Positions 1 through 10,155 of a stretch of 64,000 bases of DNA are shown here, one piece after another. The DNA comes from Persicaria tinctoria (lineage: Eukaryota; Streptophyta; Magnoliopsida; Caryophyllales; Polygonaceae), in assembly GCA_037127255.1 (NCBI GenBank), contig JBANSL010000005.1, positions 84,961,160-85,025,159 on the forward strand, in the 5' to 3' direction. The stretch's first letter is position 1; every line of letters starts with the position of its first letter. The translations under genes and the position numbers were made by a program. The notes under the pieces are model-generated. The model saw only the letters and a program-made list of their open reading frames with translations. It was not told the DNA's origin and did no database searches.

Positions 1-173
1 TTCCACTTCTAGCGAGCTCTACTCCTGTTCCACATCAAGCAGCATAAATGAGCTCAGATCCTATTTCATTACGAGCAACAAAAATGCAAAAAATATCGTT
101 CTTGCAAAGTGCAACTGCAGACTTGCCAAGAGGCTCGTAAGCAACCAGAGCTTAGGTCCTGGATGATTTACAT

Positions 174-554
174 CAAATGAGATCTTTTACAGCCCTCCCT
201 ACACAGTACACCCCTCCCTACTCCACTTAATTTTTTTAACATTTATTTAATCTTAAAAAAAATTATAAAAATTATATTTATATTTCTAACCTCTATTTTT
301 ATATATTTATAAAATTTTATTTTGAAAAATCATGTTTTAAATTTTTTAATAATTGTATTTTGTAAAATATTGCCCTTTTAATTTTTTAAAATTGTAAAAT
401 ATGATTTTTTAAAATAAAATTTTATAAACATATAAAAATAGATATTAGGAATCCAAATATAATTTTTATAAAAAAAATTAAGATTAAATAAATGTTAAAT
501 ATCTTTGTGATGTAGGGAGGGGAGTAGTAAAGAGGTTGTAGGGGATCTTTACTG
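174..554. mobile_element. Foldback (hairpin) MITE, Mutator-like
   Basis: The two halves are near-complementary around a centre at about 365: the left arm (TTAACATTTATTTAATCTT and onward) reappears reversed at the right end (AAGATTAAATAAATGTTAA). Both ends carry the CCCTCCCTAC / GTAGGGAGGG motif. The element is bracketed by a perfect 9-bp direct repeat GATTTACAT at 165-173 and 555-563. A 9-bp duplication suits Mutator-like elements; the family assignment is inference. There is no coding capacity. Confidence 0.75.
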
Positions 555-563
555 GATTTACAT

Positions 564-1454
564 ACTTGGAATGCCTTTGGTTTATGATGTACCGAGAAAC
601 ATGTCACAGAACGTACCCTGGTTTGATCGTGGATTAAAAAGAAGAATATATTTTCAAGGACCAGAAATTCGAAAGTAAGACTTGCTAGCTTTCTCTATTT
701 CAAGTTTGATTCAGCTACATGATCTCGGTGTTTCAATCCTAAATTAATTTTGTTGAAAGATGGGACATGGACACCTTCAAGGAGGAAGGCGTATTTCTTG
801 ACATTTCTTATGGTCTTTTCCAGAATAGCTAGTGGTGTGTGTTCATCTATCTATCTATCTATCTATATAGATATGCTAAAACCGATTCATAGCGTCATAT
901 GTGGCGTGTTGTGGTTAATCCTTGAGAGAAAAAATTATATGTGCATGGCGCGTTGTGGTTGATCAGGGGAAAAATTAATAAAATAATTTGTTGTCATAGT
1001 TTATAGATAAGCCACAATTTATCTATATATTTTTAGTTAAATGACAAAAATATAAATAAAAAATATTTTATAGTCATACTTACCAAAAATATTAATAGAT
1101 AAATATGTAGTATTTGATATGTACTATTTTATTTATATCTAGATTATTTTTTTGTTGAGAGAATTATTTATATCAAAATTAATTATTTAATCATCCTAAC
1201 AAACATCGAGCACATGTACTCGATATCGACCTTAGACAACTCGATACTGACCAGTGTTGGTTGAAATCGACCTTACCTAGGCAAAATTAATTATTTTATT
1301 TTCTATCAAGTACGTTCAAATGCACTTAAGTATGATATCGCTTGGACTTGGAACGTTGAACTTATAGGTACGCAGAAATAAAACCTAAACGTGTCTCAAT
1401 GCAAACATATGGAAACGATCACTGTAAAGCAATATGTTAAATCACGATGCGTTG
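564..1454. other. AT-rich spacer with a CTAT microsatellite
   Basis: No gene is supported here. A CTAT microsatellite of about five units lies near 848-870. The only open frames are short and AT-driven. A GTGGCGTGTTGTGGTT-like phrase occurs twice around 900-960. Confidence 0.6.
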
Positions 1455-1628
1455 GTCATCCGACGTGGGGGTCACGCACGCCAAGCGCACACGCGCAACC
1501 AAGCCGAACAGTGAGCTTTCATCCTAAAACCAATTGGTAAAGAGTTAGAGAAGTAGCCCTTCAACCTTATATTTTGTTCAAGTATTCTCTATATAACCGG
1601 TGTAGGACAACCACATTCCAACACAGTA
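1455..1628 (-). mobile_element. TRIM-related solo LTR (degenerate)
   Basis: It resembles the LTR of the TRIM at 8940-9487: it shares the phrase CATCCTAAAACCAATTGG, a GCGCACACGCGCAA-like stretch, and the AACACA end. No internal domain or partner LTR is next to it, so it is read as a solo or decayed LTR. It sits directly at the edge of the F-box-associated duplication block. Confidence 0.5.
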
Positions 1629-1789
1629 TTGACGTGACATTGTTAGAATCTAACTTCAAACCGATTGGAGTACGTACTATCATATATGCATATATTGCAG
1701 TGCAATCCAAATATAGCTAAAATTTGTGTTAAATGAAAAAGAATGAGATTTTACATCCAAATATAACAACACAGTTAATTTGCATAAGA

Positions 1790-2400
1790 CGGAAACCAAG
1801 CAGGGATGATCTTTCTAAGTCCTGCTGTTGAAGACGAATTGCGGCCAACTTCCCCGTGAGAAGGAGATGACCATGGATTCAACAAAATAGAACCACTAAG
1901 TTTTCATAATCCAAAGCCCATTTTGCTTTACCATTAAAAAGATCCACACATACCTTTTCAGCACTCGCGAGATCCTGAGCAACCACCTTGCCATTGTAGG
2001 CAGATAACAAACAAAAGAACTCGGCATTCAAAGGATCCGGAGCAACCAGGAGCCTGCAATCTCTCAACAAGCGTGCCTTCCACTGTGGACTAATAGGACA
2101 TCTATTCTGCAGGCACCGCTCTCTGTTGTGGTCATAGTCCACTAACCGCCACACACACAGCCTCCAACCACCATCGCCACAGTCCTCTCTCTCACCAAAC
2201 TCGAGTAAGTCTTGCAGACCCAAACGAATCAGATTCAGGCTCGAATTCATCACCTTCCTACCAGATCTATCGGGCAATTGAATGGAGCCGAGTCTTTCAG
2301 GGCTGTCATAAGGATCATAAGTCAGTACAGTCTTTATCTTCCAATCAAAGCAATGCAAGATACCTTTGTAGGTTAATAGTCGTGGCGAATAATTTATTGG
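1790..2400 (-). pseudogene. F-box-associated-domain gene, truncated copy 1
   Basis: The minus strand encodes the C-terminal part of an F-box-associated (FBA) protein, with phrases TYDPYDSPERLGSIQLP, WRLCVWRLVDYD, NRCPISPQW and LLVAPDPLNAEFF. Three relatives lie at 8310-8931, 32333-32830 and 33339-34403. The frame breaks before the family's usual ending (IIPAWFPSYAK): the nucleotide homology continues to about 1790, but an indel shifts the frame near 1905. No F-box domain and no N-terminal half are present. The 3' flank from about 1622 also matches copy 2, so copies 1 and 2 arose by duplication from one another. Confidence 0.75.
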
Positions 2401-2414
2401 ATCTGATCAAATGC

Positions 2415-2718
2415 ATTCATGTGTTGAAGTTTTGGGAGAACAACATTAAATATGGCGTTTTTGAAGAAACTAAAATGATATGAAAACGGAAGCAAATCAC
2501 ACAATCACACAAAGGAAGCCATGAACGAGGAGCTCAGATTCAGCTTCAATCGGAAGATTCAAGAAGGTTTGTTACAACCTCTTTTCCCGCCTTTGCTTTC
2601 TACTTATACAACCGAAGGGGATGACTTTATTCATAGGTAAAAAGACCAAAATACCCTTCACGCACTATGTCACAAAGTTATGCTAAACAATGTATAAAAT
2701 GCACATATAACATCTTCC
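2415..2718 (-). mobile_element. 3' LTR of the minus-strand copia remnant
   Basis: Read on the minus strand, the pol stop is followed by a polypurine tract (TTGAGGGGGGCA) and then TATGGAAGATGTTATATG. This is the same arrangement as in the copia at 11.3-16.6 kb, which has TTGAGGGGGGGC then TATGGACT. The right end of the LTR is uncertain; AACACA or ATGCA near 2410-2420 would fit a CA terminus. Confidence 0.5.
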
Positions 2719-2729
2719 ATATGCCCCCC

Positions 2730-4728
2730 TCAAGCTGGACTTAAACAAGGAAGGACAAGTCCAAGCTTGGACCGAAGAAAATCATGCTGCTTAGCTCCCA
2801 AAGCTTTGGTTAGAATATCAGCTACTTGTAGAGAGGAAGCCACATGATCAGTTTTGATGAACCCCTGTTGTACCATCTCTCTGATGAAGTGGCAATCAAT
2901 TCGAACATGTTTTGTTCGCTCATGAAAAACTGGGTTGATGGCAAGCCGTTGGACAGATTTCTTATCACAACAAAGTGTGATTGGAAGCTCCACATATATG
3001 CCTAAATTCGAGACCATACCCTGTAACCATACTAATTCACTTGCTGCAGCAGCTATCCTCCTATATTCACTCTCAGTTGAATACCGAGATACCACCTTCT
3101 GTTTCTTAGTTTTCCAAGACACCAAAGAGGACCCTAGAAACACACAGTATCCTGACAATGAGCTACCAATGTCTAAACAGTTGCCCCAATCTGTGCCACT
3201 ATAGGCCTTGACATTAAGAGAAGAATTTATTGGGTTCGGCAAAGCAAAATTGAAGCTACCTTTGAGATAACGAAGCACGTACATGAGAGCATCCCAATGT
3301 GGATTCAAAGGATTATGTAGAAACTGACTTAGTTGTTGCACTGGAAATGATATGTTAGGCCTTGTGAGGGTGAGGTAGAGTAATCTGCCAACTAGACGTC
3401 TATAATCTTCAGGGTTATGAATGGGATCACAAAGAGATGAAGACAATTTCACACCATGTTGCATAGGAAAATCAGAGGGTCTACACCCTTCCATGTAAGC
3501 ATCCTTAAGGATATCTAAGACATACTTTCTCTGATTCAAAAGGATCCCAGGTGATGACCTAGCAATCTCCATTCCTAAAAAATATCTGGCACTCATATAT
3601 CCTTAATGGTGAATTCAATGTGCAGAGCTGACTTGGTAGCTGCAATTTCAGCCCTTGAATTACCCATTAACATCATATCATCTACATAAAACAGTGCACT
3701 GTCGTATCTTTACCAGAAACTTTGGTGGACAGAGAATAGTCATGAGAGGACTGAACAAATCCAAGCTTGATCATGAACTTAGTAAGCTCATGATTCCTGC
3801 CTGTTGGCATGCATGTTTCACCTTATACAATGACCTGGTAAGCTTACAGTACACATGACCTAGTGGGACTGTATAACCAGGAGAAGGTGTCATGTAGACT
3901 TCTTCCTCAAAAAACCATGAAAAAAAGCATTATTAACATCTAGTTGATGCAACACCCAGCCTTTACTAGCAGCTAGAGCAAGGATTATTCTCATTGTTAA
4001 TAACTTTGCTACGGGTGAGAAGGTCTGTTTGTAATCCTTGTCTTTAACCTGATTATAACCCTTAGCAATCAATTGTGCCTTATACCAACTTTCAAGTGAG
4101 CCATCAGGCTTGTATTTAATTTTGAAAATCCACCTGCACCCAATTGCTTTCTTCCCAACAGGTAAAGGTGTAACTGTCCAAGTATGATTATTTGAGAGAG
4201 CCTACAACTCTGATTTCATAGCAGTGTCCCATTCTGCCACACCCTTAGCTTGATTAAATGAGTTAGGTTCAAATACATCACACATGTTGATGAATGACTG
4301 AACATTACCATGTGATAAGTGAGAGAGATTAGCCACTGAAAACACAGCAAAAGGACTCAAAGCAAGAGGAATCCTGATGTCTTTTAGATGGAAAATGACA
4401 CACATAATCATTGAATCTAGTTGGTAAATGCACATGCCTTTTGGGAAGAAAAGGTTCAACTTGAGCAGTGGGAGATGTAGCAGGAATGGATCATCTGCAT
4501 CTTGCACAGAAGCTGAAGGAGGTTGAGTGACAGATGGAGATGATTCATGAGATCCATCACCAATCCGTATTGATGAATCATGAGAAGAAGAAGGTGAAGA
4601 TGCACCATGATCATGAGGAGTCGGGAAAGTAATATCATCGTCAAAGGAAACAAGAGAAGATGACTTATGTCTGTCAAATAGGTTGCCAGCTGCTGGAGGC
4701 AATCTATAAGGAAAAACATTCCTTCGTA
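2730..4728 (-). pseudogene. Ty1/copia pol remnant (RT and RNase H)
   Basis: The open stretches at 2730-3596, 3890-4072 and 4202-4702 encode copia reverse transcriptase and RNase H: YFLGMEIARSSPGILLNQ, RLLYLTLTRPNISFPVQQL, GYCVFLGSSLVSWKTKKQ, STESEYRRIAAAASELVWL, HVRIDCHFIREMVQ. The most upstream part is the low-complexity linker before RT, with NVFPY followed by LPPAAGN at about 4690-4726. Frameshifts separate the pieces and the RT core is damaged. Close relatives of each phrase occur in the copia at 11.3-16.6 kb. Coding homology stops at about 4728, where unrelated plus-strand gypsy sequence begins. Confidence 0.85.
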
Positions 4729-6735
4729 ATTGAAATTGTCGAGTGCTCAGTAGCCTTTGTCGAGTACTCCCCTTGCTTGTGTCGAGTTGTTATTGACATT
4801 GTCGAGTACAACCTTTGTTCACTCGTTCTCCTTTGATCTATTTACCTTGTATTGCTAGGTTCTAGCTTGAGTGTTTATTTGCCCAAGGCGGATTGAAACA
4901 ACAAGCGTGACATACCAATTAGAGAGGGAGTGTGAGTGATACAGTTGTGAGTTGTTTATATTTTCTCTAACCTTTACATAGTTCTTTGTTTGTTGCTTTG
5001 TGATGTCTAACCAGGGCAACAACACGATTACTGAAGCTGAGGTATTAAACTGGTACAATACCTTCATGGAGAACTTGGCTAAGATAAATGAAAGATTTAA
5101 GGTACAAGAGCGTCGGTAAGGCTTACCGGTACAAAGTATTGATTGTTCTTACCTCGTGTTTAGTTCTTGTCCTGGCTCTAACACGGTGCTCGGACAAGGG
5201 GTACCACCTAAAGATGACGTGCCACCACCAAAGGAAAGGGAAGAAGCTCATCATATTTCTAATCAACTTAATGTTTCTCCTAGCATAGATATTCAATTTG
5301 GTTGTTAGTAAAGTTTTAAATGTTCAAGCTATGCCTTGTGATGATAATCAAAGAGAAGATTTGTGTCATACTAAATGCTTAGAAAAAGACAACGTTTCTA
5401 ATATAATCATTGATGGTGAAAATTGTTCTAATATTGCTAGTCTTGAATTAATTGAAAATCCAGTCTTGAAAAAGGATGAAAACTCGCTAGCATTGGATGG
5501 AAACTTAGGGATCAATGAACAAGCTAAAGTGCATATTGAGTTACAACATAATAAAGATGTTATGTTATGTGACTTGTGCACTAATCAAGCTTCTTTTCTT
5601 GGTTTTGTAGTAAGTTCTAATGGTCTACAAGTTGACGAAGCCAAGATAAAGGTATTCGATATATCCAGAAGCTCATGTGGGTGCATTTGCGGATTCTTAT
5701 GCGACCTTGGATTCGAGGTCGAATCCTTTTCAAGAAAGGGAGACTGATGCGGGACCATCAAGGATACCTCCGGAACCTCCGGACATACCTATTCTCAAGT
5801 ATGGTTCAACTTCAAAAGGAGTCGTTGAAGACTTACTTATGTTATTCTCTTGTTGTCGCCCTCGACGCTGACACCAGGAGCATCGACGCCGAGACTTGAA
5901 GAGGATATTTGCTTACTGTTGGTATTGACACTGACACCAAACCCTCGGCACCGAGACCCTGACCCCTAGATTTCATATGGGCTGAAAATCTAAAGCCTAT
6001 TTTCCTATATGGGTTGAATTCTCTTTATGCTGGAACCCTAATTTTCATTGTTATTTTTAGTATCTCTTTTACTTAAGTTATTTTAGGTAATTTAGGGTTT
6101 TATTTTAAATTATATTTTATTTATTATTTTTATCAAAAATCAGCCCTAGGGTTTTCTATATTAGAACGACTGATTCATCGATTGTAACAGCACGTACAAT
6201 TTTTTATAAAAATTCTCTCTTTTTGTGTGAAACACAAGAGTGCAAGTCAATCGATTCGAAGCGTTGCTCATCGATTGCACCATTGGTATAGATCTTGCTT
6301 GATTTGCTTTGAGTTCATCAACCTCGCGAGAGCTTGGTGATCCTGGTAATCACAAGTCCCCTCCTTGTGCCTCCAAGTTGTCCGCTTGGTTGTGTAAGGT
6401 TGTAGAGGCGGGCTTTATAGTCGTTGATACTTGGTTCGTACCCTCTAAGGAGGTCTGGGTATTTATCTCGTTCTATCTTAGTTCGAATCACCAATCTATC
6501 GGTCTTTTCATTACTTTTGTCGAGTCTTTATTGTTTCTTTGTCGATCTTGTTTTATTCTTGTCGAGTTCGGGTATATCTTGAATGTTCTTGGTCGATCTT
6601 GTTCACGTCCTTGCCGTTCTTGTTAAAATCGAGTCCTTTCTTTAAGTTTCTTGTTGCGTCTTTCTTGTTCTTGTTTAATTCTTGAGTCGTTCTTGAGTTT
6701 ATTTATTGATTGTCGAAGATCGGGCCATCCTACGG
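4729..6735 (+). mobile_element. Internally deleted Ty3/gypsy derivative
   Basis: A gag-like start (ATG at about 5003, MSNQGNNTITEAE...WYNTFMENLAK) is followed by broken coding sequence. A gypsy RT phrase, ASFLGFVVSSNGLQVDEAK (5592-5650), then joins directly to the typical pol C-terminus AHVGAFADSYATLDSRSNPF (5670-5735). Most of RT, RNase H and integrase are therefore missing. Sequence from about 5920 to 6720 has the look of an LTR/leader rich in TTGTCGAG motifs, also present at 4735-4820; exact LTR ends could not be set. It lies between the gag and pol parts of a minus-strand copia. Confidence 0.65.
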
Positions 6736-7298
6736 CTAACCCCATATCAGAAGAGGATCATTCGACTCATAGAATTACCACTCCTTGATTTCATCCCGGC
6801 CCAAAGCTCCTTTGCCGATTCCACATACATGAAGCTCTCCGCAACTTCACTTGTCATGGAATTTATCAACCAACACATTACCATCGAGTCGGCTCTCGTC
6901 CACTTTTCATAATCCTCATATCCTTCCGCAGGCTTCACACAACTCCTAGTGATGAACCCTAGCTTAGCCTTGACACCAAGTGCCGTTTTCACGCTCCTAC
7001 TCCAACTCGTGAAATTGAGGCCATTGAAGGGAGTAGAAACCAGTACCATCCCCAGATGATCTGAATTCGAGATCAGAAATAAAGGATTCACGTGAGCATT
7101 AGTCATACCTTGCATAACATCACCGAATTGGAAAGCATTCGGAGGGAAATTCCAAGCTCTGAGACCTCTGCCTCCACCATTTCCAAAACCAGACCCTAGA
7201 GGAGTAACCGAAACAAAATTACCCCTTCTAGTGCCATTTCCATCATTTCCGACACCAGAAATTTGGCCTTGTTGATTATTAGCACCTCGACCAACCAT
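6736..7298 (-). pseudogene. Ty1/copia gag fragment
   Basis: The protein starts MVGRGANNQQGQ. It carries the gag phrases ALVSTPFNGLNFTSWSRSVK-like, ALGVKAKLGF, DYEKWTRADSMVMCWLINSM and SAKELWAGMK. It aligns along its whole length with gag of the copia at 11665. A frameshift near 6790 moves the true continuation (ESNDPLL) into another frame, and homology ends at about 6735. It is the probable 5' partner of the pol remnant at 2730-4728. Protease and integrase, which should lie between, are absent. Confidence 0.8.
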
Positions 7299-7338
7299 GA
7301 TGAAAACAAACGAACCGTTGATCTTAAATATGTTATAT

Positions 7339-7682
7339 CACTACTAGGAAAACGCTTTATAGCTACTAAGATTTAGGCACGAACATATTCGTTTCTAAAT
7401 TTGAGGCTAATGCCCTCGCATACACCATCGAATTATTATTTTGAGGCTAAATGCCTCTGAAAAAAGTTTGACCCTAATTTTTAAGGGTAAAATACCCTAA
7501 AAACATAGATTGAGGGTTAAATATCCTACAAATTGCATTTCAAAGCCAAAATCAAGGTTATCTTCGATCAAGCTGTTTGCTACATTACGGTTATCTTCGG
7601 ATCAAGCTGAGAGAGCTTGCTTCCCTCTTATAAGCAAGAATTTCATAATTTTTCAATTTAACTTCTGACCCATCTTTTTAAT
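7339..7682 (+). mobile_element. CACTA-type transposon terminus (fragment)
   Basis: It starts with CACTACTAGGAAAACGC, a typical En/Spm (CACTA) terminal inverted repeat, closely resembling CACTACAGGAAAAACG at 23824. Short repeated units follow (GAGGCTAAATGCC, AGGGTAAAATACCC) as in CACTA subterminal regions. No second end or transposase was found. It sits where the 5' leader and LTR of the adjacent copia gag would be expected. Confidence 0.55.
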
Positions 7683-7684
7683 TA

Positions 7685-7937
7685 CTCCCTCCGTTCGGCA
7701 AAACTTGTCGTTTTAGAGGTTTGTTTTTCTTCGGAAAAACTTGTCATTTTAGGTATTTTGGCTTCTACTTTACTAAAATACCCTTGATTTGATTGATGTG
7801 TTGTGAGTTGTAGTTTTTGATAAAGTAAAAAGTAGAGTAATAAATGAGGATAAAATAGTAAAAAATGAGTGTAATTATTAGCTTTATTAAAAGTTGTGTG
7901 GAGAGTTAAAATGACAAGTTTTGCCGAACGGAGGGAG
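7685..7937. mobile_element. Stowaway MITE (Tc1/mariner type)
   Basis: The terminal inverted repeats are long: CTCCCTCCGTTCGGCAAAAC at the left and its reverse complement GTTTTGCCGAACGGAGGGAG at the right, flanked by TA at 7683-7684 and 7938-7939. Length is 253 bp, AT-rich, no coding. Relatives are at 17136-17368 and 30738-30973. Confidence 0.9.
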
Positions 7938-7939
7938 TA

Positions 7940-8148
7940 GTTAGAAAAAAAAACTCTATAAAATATAAAAAGATTTAACTAATTTTTAAAAATAATTTCA
8001 TTCTTGCTATAATAAGCATGAAAATATTTTAAAATTTTGTTATTTTAAAAAAAAAATTAGTTCTTTAAAAAAATTTAGTTCTATCAGAGCCCGCAATGGA
8101 GATTTCGACTTTGGGGCCGGGAAGAGCGTAACTGGTTGATCACTCTAA
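7940..8148. other. AT-rich spacer
   Basis: Poly-A/T-rich sequence with no open frame or recognisable repeat end. It lies between the Stowaway MITE and the start of the duplicated F-box-associated block. Confidence 0.5.
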
Positions 8149-8309
8149 AGCAGTATTGATGCGACTTTGTACGTTAGAATCTAACTTGAAACCGATTGGA
8201 GTACGTACTATCATATATGCATATATTGCAGTGCAATCCAAATATAGTTAAAATTTGTGTTAACTGAAAAAGAAAGACATTTTACATCCAAATATAACAA
8301 CACAGTTAC

Positions 8310-8931
8310 TTAATTTGCATAAGACGGAAACCAAGCAGGAATGATCTTTCTAAATCCTGTTGTTGAAGACGAATTGCGGCCAACTTCCCCGTGAAAAGGA
8401 GACGACCATGGATTCAACGAAATAGGAACCATTAAGGTTAGATCAAAACCCCATTTTGCTTTAACATTAAAAAGATCCACACATACCTCTTCAGCACTCG
8501 CGAGATCATGAGCAATCACCTTGCCATTGTATGCAGATAACCAACAAAAGAACTCGGCATTCAGAGGATCCGGAGCAACCAGGAGCCTGCAGTCTCTCAA
8601 CGAGACTGCGTTCCACAGTGGACTAATAGGACACCTATTCTGCAGGCACCACTCTCTCTTGTCACCATAGTCCACTAACCGCCACACACAGAGGCTCCAA
8701 TCACCATCACCACAGCCCTCTATCTCACCAAACTCAAGTAAGTCTTGCAGACCCAAACGAATCAGATTCATGCCCGGGTTCATCACCTTCCTACCCGATC
8801 TAACGGGCAATTGAATGCAGCCGAATCCTTCAGGGCTGTCATAGGGATCATAAGTCACTACAATCCTTGTCTTCCAATCAAAGCAATACAAGATACCTTT
8901 GTAGGTTAATAGTCGTGGCGAATAATCTATT
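8310..8931 (-). pseudogene. F-box-associated-domain gene, truncated copy 2
   Basis: The open frame keeps the full C-terminal half of the family: TYDPYDSPEGFGCIQLP, WSLCVWRLVDYGD, NRCPISPLW, LLVAPDPLNAEFF, LNPWSSPFHGEVG, ending IIPAWFPSYAN. It is open upstream of the first Met to about 8930 (LLTYKGILYCFDW) and is then cut off beside the TRIM insertion at 8940. No F-box is present. Its 3' flank (8150-8310) is nearly the same as that of copy 1, which points to a segmental duplication. Translation is possible but function is unlikely. Confidence 0.75.
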
Positions 8932-8939
8932 GTTACCTT

Positions 8940-9487
8940 TGAAGTCCGTTAGGACTCGGGGTCGGGGGTCGTGCACACGTGCGCCCTTGCGCTAATAGCC
9001 TAGCAAATAAGTCGAGCGGGGTTCCATCCTAAAACCAATTGGCCTTAGGTGGGGTGACCCACTAGGTTATATACTAAGGCTGGTTTGTTCAAACTATCGA
9101 TGTGGGACTCTTTTGGTCTCTTCACATCTTTCATTCTCTCAACACGCCCCCGCAAGTGCAACTAGGGTCGTCTTTCGCTTCTAGTTGACACTTGGACATC
9201 GGGTCTAGCATCTCATTCTCTTTTTAGCTAGCTCAGGATCGAGAATCGGGCCGTTTGGCTTTTCCGCTCTGATACCATACTGACGTCCGTTAGGACTCAG
9301 GATCGGGGGTCGTGTGCACACGTGCGCCCTTGCGCTAATAGCCTAGCAAATAAGCCGAGCGGGGTTCCATCCTAAAACCAATTGGCCTTAGGTGGGGTGA
9401 CCCACTAGCTTATATACTAAGGCTGGCTTGTTCAAACTATCGATGTGGGACTCTTTTGGTCTCTTCACATCTTTCATTCTCTCAACA
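8940..9487 (-). mobile_element. TRIM (terminal-repeat retrotransposon in miniature)
   Basis: Two direct repeats, 8940-9144 and 9281-9487 (205 and 207 bp), are nearly identical. On the minus strand they begin TGTTGAGAG and end GGACGTCA (or GGACTTCA). On that strand the 5' LTR is followed after three bases by TGGTATCAGAGC (9266-9277 reversed), a primer-binding site for initiator-Met tRNA. A purine tract (CTTGCGGGGGCG) precedes the 3' LTR. The internal domain is about 136 bp with no coding capacity. Total length of 548 bp matches the TRIM class. No target duplication is evident (ACCTT against ATATA). Confidence 0.9.
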
Positions 9488-10000
9488 ATATATTTATGAG
9501 ATATATTTTTGGATTTTATACATCTATAATTATGGATAGATTTTTAGATTTTGACCTATAGGTTAGATTGTTAATGTTATTTCACAAACATTGACTTCTT
9601 TTCTCTTCTTTTTGGTGTTGTTATATCAGGTTGTTTGTTTCAATTTTTAAGCGTACGATACTTTTTTTTAATTTTTATTTAATATAAAATTTATTTAAAT
9701 TAAAAGAAATAAAGAATATATATATATGTATATATTACAAGAATTTCATTTAATTTTATATTGATTATGAATGAATAAGTATTGGAAGAAATTAACTAAT
9801 TAATGAATAAATGAGTTTTAGAATCAAATTTATTTAAATAATTTTTTTTATAATATGATACTTATTATTAATAAGTATTTATATTATATTAAAAATTTAC
9901 TAAAAATTCAATATTTTATATAGTTTTTAGCTCTTCAAAAAACGTGTCAAAAAGTCAAATGACATCTATTTATGAACGGAGGTAGTACTTTATATTGTCC
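9488..10000. other. AT-rich spacer ending in a lone Stowaway-type end
   Basis: No coding sequence was seen. Near 9960-9990 the phrase GTGTCAAAAAGTC...GAACGGAGGTAG resembles the right end of the Stowaway family present elsewhere in the window, but a matching left end could not be found. Confidence 0.4.
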
Positions 10001-10150
10001 CTAATGGGTGGCTCAATGGTAAGGAGTAATGGGGATTAATAGGAGGTCCCAATTTGATCCCGACCTCCACCCTTTCTCTTGTGAAATAATCAAGTTTCAC
10101 CTTGCTTTCCAAGATTAACCACCAAAGTTGGACTACCCTAGTTAATAAAA
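10001..10150 (+). repeat. tRNA-derived SINE-like sequence
   Basis: TGGCTCAATGG (10009-10019) fits a Pol III A box, and TTTGATCCCG (about 10053-10062) fits a degenerate B box about 33 bp further on. An A-rich end lies near 10140-10155. The spacing suits a tRNA-related SINE. No intact tRNA fold or discrete duplication was established. Confidence 0.4.
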
Positions 10151-10155
10151 AAAAT

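Noticed and set aside
750..962. A 70-codon plus-strand frame near the left edge
   Set aside because: Low-complexity and crossing the CTAT microsatellite; no domain or splice context.
8940..9487. Possible Cassandra element (TRIM carrying 5S rRNA sequence)
   Set aside because: The LTR has the right size, but no 5S-like A/C box block could be found in it.
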